The notes beneath the pieces were generated by a model. That model was not told where the DNA came from. It was given only the letters and a program-made list of their open reading frames with translations, and made no database searches. From Cellulophaga tyrosinoxydans (GTDB lineage Bacteria > Bacteroidota > Bacteroidia > Flavobacteriales > Flavobacteriaceae), in the NCBI RefSeq assembly GCF_900176415.1, contig NZ_FWXO01000001.1, positions 1,484,053 to 1,548,052 on the forward strand: a stretch of 64,000 nucleotides of DNA, in the 5' to 3' direction. Every line of letters starts with the position of its first letter. Positions within the stretch are counted from its first letter, which is position 1. Below, one piece after another: positions 1 to 7,342 of the stretch. Made by a program: the position numbers and the translations under genes.

Positions 1-18
1 TTCCCAAAGAGTTGGGAA
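1..18. other. Hairpin downstream of groES, at the window edge
   Basis: Perfect inverted repeat TTCCCAA / TTGGGAA with a 4-nt loop (AGAG). It lies 65 nt beyond the groES stop codon on the minus strand. In most bacteria groEL would follow here, so this could be an intercistronic groES-groEL hairpin or a terminator. The window ends before this can be settled. Confidence 0.45.
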
Positions 19-82
19 ATAAATTCATCTTATAATTTTATTTTAAAGATTTCCGTTTTCACAGAAATAACAGAAAATTTAT

Positions 83-361
83 TTATATGATAGCTAATAT
101 GTCGCTTTCACGCATCATTAAGAAGTCAGTGCCTTCCAATTTTAGCTCCGTACCAGCATATTTACCATAAAGTACGGTGTCACCAACTTTAACAGTAACT
201 TTTTCATCTTTTGTACCAGGACCAACAGCTACAACTTTTCCTTTTTGTGGTTTTTCTTTTGCAGTATCTGGAATGTAAAGTCCAGAAGCAGTCTTTGTTT
301 CAGCCGCCATTGGCTCAATAAGTACTCGATCTGCCAATGGTTTAATGTTAACTTTAGCCAT
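83..361 (-). CDS. groES: Co-chaperonin GroES
   Basis: 92 aa, the normal length for GroES, the seven-subunit lid that closes the GroEL folding chamber in the cytoplasm. The protein starts with the family signature of positively charged, beta-strand-rich sequence ([13 protein letters not shown]). It carries the mobile-loop region around residues 20-32 ([13 protein letters not shown]), the [10 protein letters not shown] segment, and the closing [11 protein letters not shown]-type C-terminus. The ATG at 361 is the only sensible start. groEL is expected directly downstream, beyond the left edge, but is not visible. A terminator after secG (453-488) separates it from the upstream envelope operon, so it should have its own promoter in 362-452. 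I see no clear TAnnTTTG box there, and no CIRCE-like repeat. Confidence 0.97.
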   Translation of the reverse strand: MAKVNIKPLADRVLIEPMAAETKTASGLYIPDTAKEKPQKGKVVAVGPGTKDEKVTVKVGDTVLYGKYAGTELKLEGTDFLMMRESDILAII

Positions 362-452
362 ATGATTAAATTTTTTTAAAATTGAATTATTTTTATTTCT
401 CTATTAAAGGCAGAAATTATGCCATTGCTTATTTACTGACACTTTGTAAATG

Positions 453-488
453 AAAAATGCCAGCTTGTCATTTTAAGCTGGCATTTTT
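453..488 (-). terminator. Rho-independent terminator after secG
   Basis: Arms AAAAATGCCAGCTT (453-466) and AAGCTGGCATTTTT (475-488) pair perfectly around an 8-nt loop. Read on the minus strand the hairpin is followed by a T run. It lies 24 nt past the secG stop codon and ends the miaB-to-secG operon before groES. Confidence 0.88.
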
Positions 489-511
489 AGTATTCTTATG
501 TTTTTTAAACG

Positions 512-865
512 CTATTCTGAGTCAGAAGTAGTGTCTCCTGAAGGTGTTGAAATTGGTTCCGGTAATGCATCTGGAATTGTATTCTCGATACCATCACCTT
601 GTAATAACTTAGAATCGGACTTTGAAAAATTGTCCTTTAATGAAATGTTTGAAAGTAGAATTAGTACTATTAAAAGTGTTGCTAATGTCCATGTGCTTTT
701 GTCTAAAAAGTCACCTGTTTTTTTAACACCACCAGCTACTTGTGTTCCACCACCTCCAAATGATGAAGATAATCCTCCGCCTTTTGGGTTTTGCACCATG
801 ATAACCAGCATTAATAAAAGGCTCACAATGATTATAAGGATTAAGAATATTGTAAACGTGCTCAT
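512..865 (-). CDS. secG: Preprotein translocase subunit SecG
   Basis: 117 aa. SecG is the small accessory subunit of the SecYEG channel and assists SecA-driven export through the inner membrane. The sequence shows two transmembrane helices (about residues 4-23 and 58-75). Between them is the typical cytoplasmic loop MVQNPKGGGLSSSFGGG, the SecG hallmark. The C-terminal tail of about 40 residues is rich in Ser, Asp and Pro and is variable in this family. The start codon lies 2 nt beyond the stop of the upstream TPR gene, so translation is probably coupled. The gene is last in an operon with miaB, a sigma-54 activator and lptE, and is followed by a strong terminator. Identification is secure. 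Confidence 0.95.
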   Translation of the reverse strand: MSTFTIFLILIIIVSLLLMLVIMVQNPKGGGLSSSFGGGGTQVAGGVKKTGDFLDKSTWTLATLLIVLILLSNISLKDNFSKSDSKLLQGDGIENTIPDALPEPISTPSGDTTSDSE

Positions 866-867
866 CT

Positions 868-1782
868 TTATTTATTATCTTTTTGAATTGTTTGTACCAA
901 TTTTATTTGGCTTGCAAAGAAACTACTTTTTTCTGGATATTTCAAACTTAAAATTTTATATGCTTGAATAGCTTTTTTAAACTTTTTTTGCTCCAAATAA
1001 ACTTTAGCTAAAGTTTCTGTCATTAACTCGTTTTTGTCAATTTTTACAGAATCTTCAATAGGGATTACTGGAGTGTTTTTTTCTATCGGAATTATTTTTG
1101 GGTTGTTCTCTATAAACTGATCAATTAATTCAAATTTCTTTTTTCTAGAATCTTTTTTAGCAGCTATTTTTTTTACGGTATCTTTTTCTGGTTTGTTTAC
1201 AGGTTCTCTTTCAATAGGCTTTTTAGATGCTAGTTCCATCCATTCTTTAAAAGAGTATTTTTCTTTTTTAGTAAATGGTATAGGACTTCCTAAAGTAATT
1301 TGTTCTTCTTGTTTTTTAGCTTCAGCTATTTCAATATCAATTTTTGGGTCTTTAGAACTAAAAAGTGCAGGATCTAATATTTGCTCTGCATCTTTAATGC
1401 TTTGTGGTAAAGCTTTGTCTTCTGAGGTTTCTTCTAATAAAGACTCTTTCTTTTCTTCGGCAACTATGGTTTCAAACTCAATAGCTGTTTCTTTCAATGA
1501 GGTTGCTTTGCCAGAAATGCTATCTGCTATTTTATTCTGAAGAAATTCTGGAGAAGTGATGAAATCAAATAACACATCTCTATCTGTAGTGTATGCCGCA
1601 GTAGTTTTAAGAGCGCTATTGTATTTAAAACTATTTAGGTTTTTTAATCCTTTTAATTGAATAGCTCTTGCTGCTTGAAAATAGGGAAATTCATCTAAAA
1701 TATCATCTAGTTGATTCGTTTGCACAGGAGAAACTACCTTTTCAGGATGTTGTAATAAATAAGTAAAATCGGATACATTCAT
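868..1782 (-). CDS. Conserved flavobacterial protein with C-terminal TPR-like segment
   Basis: 304 aa. Residues 1-90 form a conserved-looking globular part (LLQHPEKV, FPYFQAARAIQLKGLK). Residues 100-235 are low-complexity, rich in Lys and Glu, and probably disordered. Residues 253-300 (TLAKVYLEQKKFKKAIQAYKIL) resemble a single tetratricopeptide repeat. There is no signal peptide or membrane helix, so it is probably cytoplasmic or soluble. It sits between lptE (3 nt upstream) and secG (2 nt downstream) in an envelope-biogenesis operon, which hints at a scaffold role in export or assembly. That is inference only. The molecular function is unknown. Confidence 0.85.
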   Translation of the reverse strand: MNVSDFTYLLQHPEKVVSPVQTNQLDDILDEFPYFQAARAIQLKGLKNLNSFKYNSALKTTAAYTTDRDVLFDFITSPEFLQNKIADSISGKATSLKETAIEFETIVAEEKKESLLEETSEDKALPQSIKDAEQILDPALFSSKDPKIDIEIAEAKKQEEQITLGSPIPFTKKEKYSFKEWMELASKKPIEREPVNKPEKDTVKKIAAKKDSRKKKFELIDQFIENNPKIIPIEKNTPVIPIEDSVKIDKNELMTETLAKVYLEQKKFKKAIQAYKILSLKYPEKSSFFASQIKLVQTIQKDNK

Positions 1783-1785
1783 AGG

Positions 1786-2337
1786 CTACCAGTCTGCTAA
1801 TGATGCAGTGAAAATATCTTGTGTTATACGTTCATAAATTTCTTCTAATGCAGCTGATTTTACACTAGAAAAACTAGAGTTCGCTGGATAGTCATAAAAG
1901 AAAGAAAATGGTTGTTCAAAATCTACATCTTCTTTTGTTTTATTAAAAAAGCGCACATTTACTCTCATGCTTAATCTATTTTGTGCAGCTGTTTGGTTGG
2001 CTGTAGCTGTCATTGGCGATATTCTAAACTCTGTAATCTCACCTTCATATAATAAATCACCATTAGAAGGTACCAAATCTAAACTGGTTTGGTTTATGAT
2101 TAAATTTTGTAGAGCTTGTGTAAAATCACGATCAATACCAGGTTCAAAAGTAGATCCCGGACTCTGTGAGGCGTAGTTTTGAAACATACGCACTTCAAAA
2201 GTTTTTGCTAGTCCCTGATCACCACCAGTAAAATTATAAAACTTGCAACTAGTGAAGGTTGCTGTAAGCAATATAATAAAGAATAAATATTTGAATTTTG
2301 TCAATTGTAATTTTTTTAAAGTTTGTAATTGAATCAA
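1786..2337 (-). CDS. LptE-family LPS-assembly lipoprotein
   Basis: 183 aa. An N-terminal signal with a lipobox (residues 17-31, ...LTATFTSC, lipid Cys31) marks an outer-membrane lipoprotein. The mature protein has the Bacteroidota LptE-like pattern: FYNFTGG near the start, a central GDLLYEGEITEF strand, and a C-terminal helix (ALEEIYERITQDIFTASLADW). LptE plugs the LptD barrel during LPS insertion. The basic N-terminus before the hydrophobic core is longer than usual, so a start at the in-frame ATG is assumed but not proven. The start is 7 nt after the sigma-54 activator stop. The operon setting with secG fits an envelope role. LptD is not in this window. Confidence 0.85.
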   Translation of the reverse strand: MIQLQTLKKLQLTKFKYLFFIILLTATFTSCKFYNFTGGDQGLAKTFEVRMFQNYASQSPGSTFEPGIDRDFTQALQNLIINQTSLDLVPSNGDLLYEGEITEFRISPMTATANQTAAQNRLSMRVNVRFFNKTKEDVDFEQPFSFFYDYPANSSFSSVKSAALEEIYERITQDIFTASLADW

Positions 2338-2344
2338 TAATTGG

Positions 2345-3613
2345 CTACAAATCGTACTGTTTTATTTTTCGATATAAAGTACGCTCCGATATACCTAATT
2401 CCGCAGCTGCAGCCTTTCTTTTTCCTTTGTTGCGTTCTAAAGATTTAGTAATTAACTCTATCTCCTTTTCTTGTAAAGATAAGGTTTCTTCTTCTTCTAT
2501 TTCTTCGGCAAAATGATACTTATCCTCAACTGTTGGTTTAGTAAAAGTATGTTCTACTTTAGGTTCTGGTAAATGAAGAATTTCATTACTTTCTTCAGCG
2601 TCTTCTGTATATGGTTCATCTTCGTTACCGTAAATTTTACGAATTAAATTTTCATTTTCCTGCTGTACTTTGCCTGTATCATTATTTTTTAGCAACTCTA
2701 AGGTAAGTTTCTTAAGGTCATTTAAATCCCCTTTCATATCGAACAATACTTTATAAAGGATTTCACGTTCGTTACTAAAATCGCTTTCCTTTTTTTGTTT
2801 GTCTACGATTGCTGGAAGATTGGAGCTTCCTGCATTAGGTAAATAGCCTATTAAAGTTGATGCAGAAATACTTCTGTTCTCCTCTAAAACAGATGTTTGT
2901 TCGGCAATATTTCTAAGTTGACGAATATTTCCTGGCCATCTATATTTTAAAAGAACAGCAACAGCCTCGTCATCTAATCTTATAGTAGGCATTTTATATT
3001 TTTGTCCAAAATCGGAAGCAAATTTTCTAAATAGTAAATGAATGTCATCTTTTCTATCGCGTAAAGGAGGAATAGCAATTTCAACAGTACTCAATCTATA
3101 GTATAAATCTTCTCTAAATTTTTCCTTTTCAATAGCTTGAAACATATTTACGTTTGTGGCCGCAACAATTCTCACATTTGTTTTTTGTACTTGTGAAGAG
3201 CCTACTTTTAAAAATTCACCATTTTCAAGAACACGTAGTAAGCGAACTTGTGTTGTTAGGGGTAATTCGCCAACTTCATCTAAAAAAATTGTACCACCAT
3301 CGGCAACTTCAAAATAACCACTTCTTGTTGTTGTCGCACCTGTAAAAGCTCCTTTTTCATGACCAAAAAGCTCACTATCTATAGTGCCTTCTGGGATGGC
3401 TCCGCAGTTAACAGCAATATATTTTGCATGTTTTCTATGGGATAAGGCATGTATTATTTTTGGGATAGCTTCTTTACCAACACCACTTTCCCCAGTTACA
3501 AGAACTGAAATATCTGTTGGCGCAACTTGGATAGCCTTTTCTATAGCACGATTTAGTTTAAGATCGTTACCTATAATTTCAAAACGTTGTTTTATTGCTT
3601 GTACTGATTCCAT
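2345..3613 (-). CDS. Sigma-54-dependent transcriptional activator (AAA+/Fis, no sensor domain)
   Basis: 422 aa bacterial enhancer-binding protein. The AAA+ domain starts almost at the N-terminus: Walker A GESGVGKE (41-48), sigma-54-contacting GAFTGA loop (88-93), Walker B GGTIFLDEVGEL (106-117). A C-terminal Fis-type helix-turn-helix lies at about 395-422 (KAAAAELGISERTLYRKI). No receiver, PAS or GAF domain precedes the AAA+ core, so it lacks the usual N-terminal signal input. Between the AAA+ core and the HTH is a region of about 130 residues rich in Asp and Glu. The gene lies 20 nt after miaB and 7 nt before lptE in one operon. Targets cannot be read from this window. Confidence 0.93.
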   Translation of the reverse strand: MESVQAIKQRFEIIGNDLKLNRAIEKAIQVAPTDISVLVTGESGVGKEAIPKIIHALSHRKHAKYIAVNCGAIPEGTIDSELFGHEKGAFTGATTTRSGYFEVADGGTIFLDEVGELPLTTQVRLLRVLENGEFLKVGSSQVQKTNVRIVAATNVNMFQAIEKEKFREDLYYRLSTVEIAIPPLRDRKDDIHLLFRKFASDFGQKYKMPTIRLDDEAVAVLLKYRWPGNIRQLRNIAEQTSVLEENRSISASTLIGYLPNAGSSNLPAIVDKQKKESDFSNEREILYKVLFDMKGDLNDLKKLTLELLKNNDTGKVQQENENLIRKIYGNEDEPYTEDAEESNEILHLPEPKVEHTFTKPTVEDKYHFAEEIEEEETLSLQEKEIELITKSLERNKGKRKAAAAELGISERTLYRKIKQYDL

Positions 3614-3633
3614 TTAATAGTATGCCAACTTAA

Positions 3634-5079
3634 TTATTTAACTACAAGTTCTATTGCTTCGCCAAGTAAAGTGGCGCTTGTGCAATCTGTTATTTTAACC
3701 AATACAAAATCGCCAACCTTGTAATTTTCTTTTGGAAAAACTACGACGGCATTTTGAGAGTTTCTTCCCATCCAATCTGCATCGGACTTTTTAGAAGTGC
3801 CTTCAATCAGTACTTCTTCAATTTTACCAAGATGTTGTTTGGTTCTATAATGTCCACTTTCTCTTTGTACAGCAATTATTTCTGCTAGTCTTCTTTTTTT
3901 AACTTCCTCTGGAACATCATCTTTTAGTTTTCTGGCAGCCATTGTGCCTGGTCTTTCAGAATAAGAATACATATAACCAAAATCATACTTTACCCTTTTT
4001 AAGGCATTAAGTGTATCTTGATGATCTTCTTCGGTTTCTGTTGGGAAACCAGAAATCATATCTTGAGAAATTGCACAATCTGGTAGAATTCTTCGAATGT
4101 TATCAATCAATTCAAAATACTCTTCAATAGTATGTAATCTATTCATTTCTTTTAGAATGCGATTGCTTCCACTTTGTACAGGTAAGTGAATGTGATTGCA
4201 AATATTAGCATGTTTTGCAACGGTTTCTATGACATCTAAAGTCATGTCCTGCGGATTAGATGTAGAAAAACGAATTCGCATTTTTGGAAAAGTTCTGGCT
4301 ACAGTGTCTAGCAATGCTGAAAAATTTACAGCGGTAGCTTTTTGCATATCAGAAGCATTTGCAAATTCTTTTTTCAGCCCGCCTCCATACCATAAATAAC
4401 TATCTACATTCTGACCTAGTAAGGTAATTTCCTTGAAATTTTTATCTGAAAGCTCTTGTATTTCTTTTAAAATAGACTGTGGTTCTCTACTGCGTTCTCT
4501 ACCTCTTGTAAAGGGTACAACGCAAAAAGTACACATATTATCACAACCACGAGTTATAGAAACAAAAGCACTTACACCATTGGTGTTTAAACGTACTGGA
4601 GTTATATCTCCATACGTTTCTTCTTTGGAAAGAATTACGTTTACTGCATCACGACCTTCATCAATCTCTTGAATTAGATTTGGTAAATCTTTATAGGCAT
4701 CTGGGCCTACGACCATGTCTACAATTTTCTCTTCTTCTAAAAATTTACTTTTAAGGCGTTCTGCCATGCAGCCTAAAACCCCAACTTTCATATGTGGGCG
4801 CGTTTTTTTAACGGCATTAAATTTTTCTAATCGCTTACGAACAGTTAATTCTGCTTTTTCGCGAATAGAGCAGGTATTTACCAAAACTAAATCGGCTTCT
4901 TCTAAAATTTGAGTGGTATTAAAACCTTCTTTTGAAAGGATTGACGCAACAATTTCACTGTCGGAAAAATTCATAGCGCAGCCATAACTTTCAATATAAA
5001 GCTTGCGATCATTTCCCAGATTTTTTTCAAGAACAATACTTTGTCCTTGTAATTCTTCATTAATAATTTTCTCCTCCAT
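3634..5079 (-). CDS. miaB: tRNA-2-methylthio-N6-dimethylallyladenosine synthase MiaB
   Basis: 481 aa radical-SAM methylthiotransferase that adds the 2-methylthio group to i6A37 of tRNAs reading UNN codons. The N-terminal UPF0004 domain carries the three auxiliary-cluster cysteines ([25 protein letters not shown]). The radical-SAM CxxxCxxC motif is GCDNMCTFC, followed by [16 protein letters not shown] domain closes the protein ([17 protein letters not shown]). Length is normal for MiaB, with a short N-terminal extension common in this phylum. It is the first gene of the minus-strand operon, and a promoter is visible at 5116-5147. MiaB rather than MtaB or RimO is chosen from the [11 protein letters not shown] and LLGQNVDSY signatures. 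Confidence 0.95.
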   Translation of the reverse strand: MEEKIINEELQGQSIVLEKNLGNDRKLYIESYGCAMNFSDSEIVASILSKEGFNTTQILEEADLVLVNTCSIREKAELTVRKRLEKFNAVKKTRPHMKVGVLGCMAERLKSKFLEEEKIVDMVVGPDAYKDLPNLIQEIDEGRDAVNVILSKEETYGDITPVRLNTNGVSAFVSITRGCDNMCTFCVVPFTRGRERSREPQSILKEIQELSDKNFKEITLLGQNVDSYLWYGGGLKKEFANASDMQKATAVNFSALLDTVARTFPKMRIRFSTSNPQDMTLDVIETVAKHANICNHIHLPVQSGSNRILKEMNRLHTIEEYFELIDNIRRILPDCAISQDMISGFPTETEEDHQDTLNALKRVKYDFGYMYSYSERPGTMAARKLKDDVPEEVKKRRLAEIIAVQRESGHYRTKQHLGKIEEVLIEGTSKKSDADWMGRNSQNAVVVFPKENYKVGDFVLVKITDCTSATLLGEAIELVVK

Positions 5080-5115
5080 GCGTTTTGATTAGCAATAGGT
5101 TAAGCAATTTGGTTG

Positions 5116-5147
5116 CAAAGATAAGATTTTTACATGCGTTCTGTCAA
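5116..5147 (-). promoter_or_regulatory. Bacteroidota promoter upstream of miaB
   Basis: On the minus strand a TATCTTTG box (5123-5116) matches the -7 consensus TAnnTTTG. A TTG (5147-5145) lies 21 nt upstream as a -33 element, slightly more than the usual spacing of about 19. The -7 box is 36 nt before the miaB ATG. Confidence 0.6.
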
Positions 5148-5229
5148 ATTGGCAGTTAAAAATAAGTGAAATTTGTATTCCAACATTATTATTGCAATTT
5201 CGTTGATATTAAGAGTTACAAAATTTTAA

Positions 5230-5886
5230 ATGAGAAAAGAGGATAAAAAGCCTTGGGCGACAAAAGATGTAATGTATCAGATTTACGAAAAGCATTTGTG
5301 GGGAGGTAAAGAACAAGATTTTTATTCCGGTGATGGTTCGCACAACCTTACTATTGTTGAGCCTTATGTAAATATGGTTGCTGGTTTCTTAAAAAGTGCC
5401 AATACACCACTTGTGGTTTGTGATTTAGGTTGTGGCGATTTTAATGTGGGGAAACAATTGGCTGCCTTTTCCAAAGCATATATTGGAATTGATATTGTTG
5501 AAAATTTAATAGAAAGAAATAGCGCAAAATTTACACAAGAAAATGTATCGTTTTTATGCTTAGATATTTGTAAAGATGAACTACCTAAAGCAGATTGTGT
5601 ACTTATTAGACAAGTTTTACAACATTTATCTAATAAAGAAATATTGCAAATTGTTTCTAAATTAAAAACATATAAATACATAATTATCACAGAACATTTA
5701 CCTTCAGGTAATTTTCAGCCAAATTTAGACATGGTGACGAGTATGGGTAACCGATTAAAGTATAAGAGTGGTGTAAATATTGCGGCAGCACCATTTAATT
5801 TTAATCCAGAATTTGAAGAAGTGTTATTAAATATTTCAATTGATAATAAAAGTTGTATCCGAACCACTATGTATCAGAATTTTTAA
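5230..5886 (+). CDS. Class I SAM-dependent methyltransferase
   Basis: 218 aa. A Rossmann-like methyltransferase core is recognised from motif I VVCDLGCGDFNVGK (about 62-75), the acidic end of strand 2 (YIGIDIVENLIERN), motif II/post-II (VSFLCLDICKDELPKADCVLIRQVLQHLSN) and a late strand YIIITEHLP. No signal peptide is seen, so it is cytoplasmic. The substrate cannot be deduced. The YEKHLWGGKEQDFYSGDGSH N-terminus is characteristic of a small-molecule type methyltransferase family, but I do not recognise the subfamily. It stands alone, divergent from miaB, and is followed 64 nt later by a lipoprotein gene that is unlikely to be related. Confidence 0.85.
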   Translation: MRKEDKKPWATKDVMYQIYEKHLWGGKEQDFYSGDGSHNLTIVEPYVNMVAGFLKSANTPLVVCDLGCGDFNVGKQLAAFSKAYIGIDIVENLIERNSAKFTQENVSFLCLDICKDELPKADCVLIRQVLQHLSNKEILQIVSKLKTYKYIIITEHLPSGNFQPNLDMVTSMGNRLKYKSGVNIAAAPFNFNPEFEEVLLNISIDNKSCIRTTMYQNF

Positions 5887-5950
5887 ATTTTTTCGCAACC
5901 AAACCAACATTTGTGTATCTATCTAGAAATCAATCTTAATACAAATACTT

Positions 5951-7189
5951 ATGAAAGTTAAAATAATCTTGTTGTTGGTTTTAGGTTCTTGCCTACTATT
6001 TTCTTGTCATGAGAATGATAGCGATTATGCAGATTACATTGTCGCAAGACCTTTAACTATTTCAAAGGCAGATTTTGAAGCTAGTATCGCGGTATTGCCA
6101 CCAAAGTACATTGAATCTTCTGGCAAAATATATGCGTATAAAAAATACATTTTTGTAAATGATAAATTTCAAGGAATTCATGTTATAGATAATAGAAATC
6201 CGAATGCGCCTAAAAAAATCGCTTACATAAAAATCCCAGGTAATGTAGATATATCTGTAAAGAATGATTATTTGTATGCTGATAGCCTATCGGATTTAAT
6301 AGTAATCGATATTTCTAATATGGACAATATAAAAGAGGTAAACCGACTTAAAGGTGTGCTAAACGAAAACGTGGTTTGGCCTGCTGAAGCTGATTTTTAT
6401 GAATATGGTGATTTTGATTATACTAATGAAATAGTTATAGGATGGGAAACTACCACAGAACGTAGACGTGTTGAAGAATACCAAAATAGATTTGAAGGCA
6501 ACTTTTTTACCATGGCAGAAGCTTTTAACGACGCATCCGTAGGTCAAGGAGGATCTTTAGCTCGTTTTAAAATTGTAGATGATTATTTATATGCAGTGGA
6601 CAATCATAATATTAACGTATTCGACATTCAAAATTTAGAAAATCCAAAAAATTTAGAATCTGTTTTTGCAGGTTTTGATATTGAAACTATTTTTAATCTG
6701 GGAGCTAATTTATTTTTGGGGAGTAAAAGCGGTATGTATATATATGATATAACACAACCGGCATCACCAACGTTAGTTTCAGAATTTCAGCATGGTACAG
6801 CATGTGATCCTGTTGTTGCAGATGAAAACTATGCCTATGTAACATTAAGAGGTGGTAATTCTTGTGGAGCAACGGCCAGCGAATTGTTAATTATAGATAT
6901 TAAAGACTTAACAAATCCAAATCTTTTAAAAGCGTATCCAATGGACGGGCCTTATGGATTGGGAATAAAAGATGAAAAAATATTTATTTGCGATGGTGCA
7001 TCAGGTTTAAAGGTATACGATAAAACAGATGTAAATAATTTAGTAGAATTGAATCATTTTAAAGATATCAATACTTTTGATGTAATCCCTTTAGAAACAA
7101 GTTTGTTGATGATAGGCGAGGAAACACTATATCAATATGAATATTTAGATAATAAAATTAAATTATTAAGTACACTTTCATTGAAATAA
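5951..7189 (+). CDS. LVIVD-repeat lipoprotein (beta-propeller-like)
   Basis: 412 aa. The N-terminus is a lipoprotein signal (hydrophobic residues 4-17, then FSC with lipid Cys19). The rest is built of repeats of about 40-45 residues containing the LVIVD-type core, for example GIHVIDNRNPNAPKKIAYI, LIVIDISNMDNIKEV, NINVFDIQNLENPKNLE, GMYIYDITQPASPTLVSEF and LLIIDIKDLTNPNLLKAY. Such repeats are expected to fold as a beta-propeller on the cell surface or in the periplasm. The function is unknown: family members are annotated only as LVIVD-repeat proteins. It has no operon partner, and a strong terminator follows at 7222-7250. Confidence 0.85.
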   Translation: MKVKIILLLVLGSCLLFSCHENDSDYADYIVARPLTISKADFEASIAVLPPKYIESSGKIYAYKKYIFVNDKFQGIHVIDNRNPNAPKKIAYIKIPGNVDISVKNDYLYADSLSDLIVIDISNMDNIKEVNRLKGVLNENVVWPAEADFYEYGDFDYTNEIVIGWETTTERRRVEEYQNRFEGNFFTMAEAFNDASVGQGGSLARFKIVDDYLYAVDNHNINVFDIQNLENPKNLESVFAGFDIETIFNLGANLFLGSKSGMYIYDITQPASPTLVSEFQHGTACDPVVADENYAYVTLRGGNSCGATASELLIIDIKDLTNPNLLKAYPMDGPYGLGIKDEKIFICDGASGLKVYDKTDVNNLVELNHFKDINTFDVIPLETSLLMIGEETLYQYEYLDNKIKLLSTLSLK

Positions 7190-7221
7190 AATTTTAGTGA
7201 TTTTTATTCTTGTTTGCTATG

Positions 7222-7250
7222 AAAACACACCAATTTTGGTGTGTTTTTTT
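7222..7250 (+). terminator. Rho-independent terminator after the LVIVD lipoprotein
   Basis: Arms AAAACACACCAA and TTGGTGTGTTTT (7222-7247) form a near-perfect stem with a minimal AATT loop, then further T. It ends transcription before topA. It also argues against any topA start upstream of it. Confidence 0.85.
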
Positions 7251-7315
7251 GTAGCGTAAAATTCATTTTTCACACCTATATAGTTGTCATACAACAAAAA
7301 ATAAAAAAATTGGTA

Positions 7316-7323
7316 TACTTTTG
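7316..7323 (+). promoter_or_regulatory. -7 box of the topA promoter
   Basis: TACTTTTG matches TAnnTTTG and lies 20 nt before the topA ATG at 7343. No TTG at proper spacing is seen upstream. The box supports the 7343 start and a very short 5' leader. Confidence 0.55.
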
Positions 7324-7342
7324 TAGCACCAAAAACTACTTA

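Noticed and set aside
7241-7342. Longer N-terminus for topoisomerase I
   Set aside because: It begins inside a terminator and crosses the -7 box; the family N-terminus starts at 7343.
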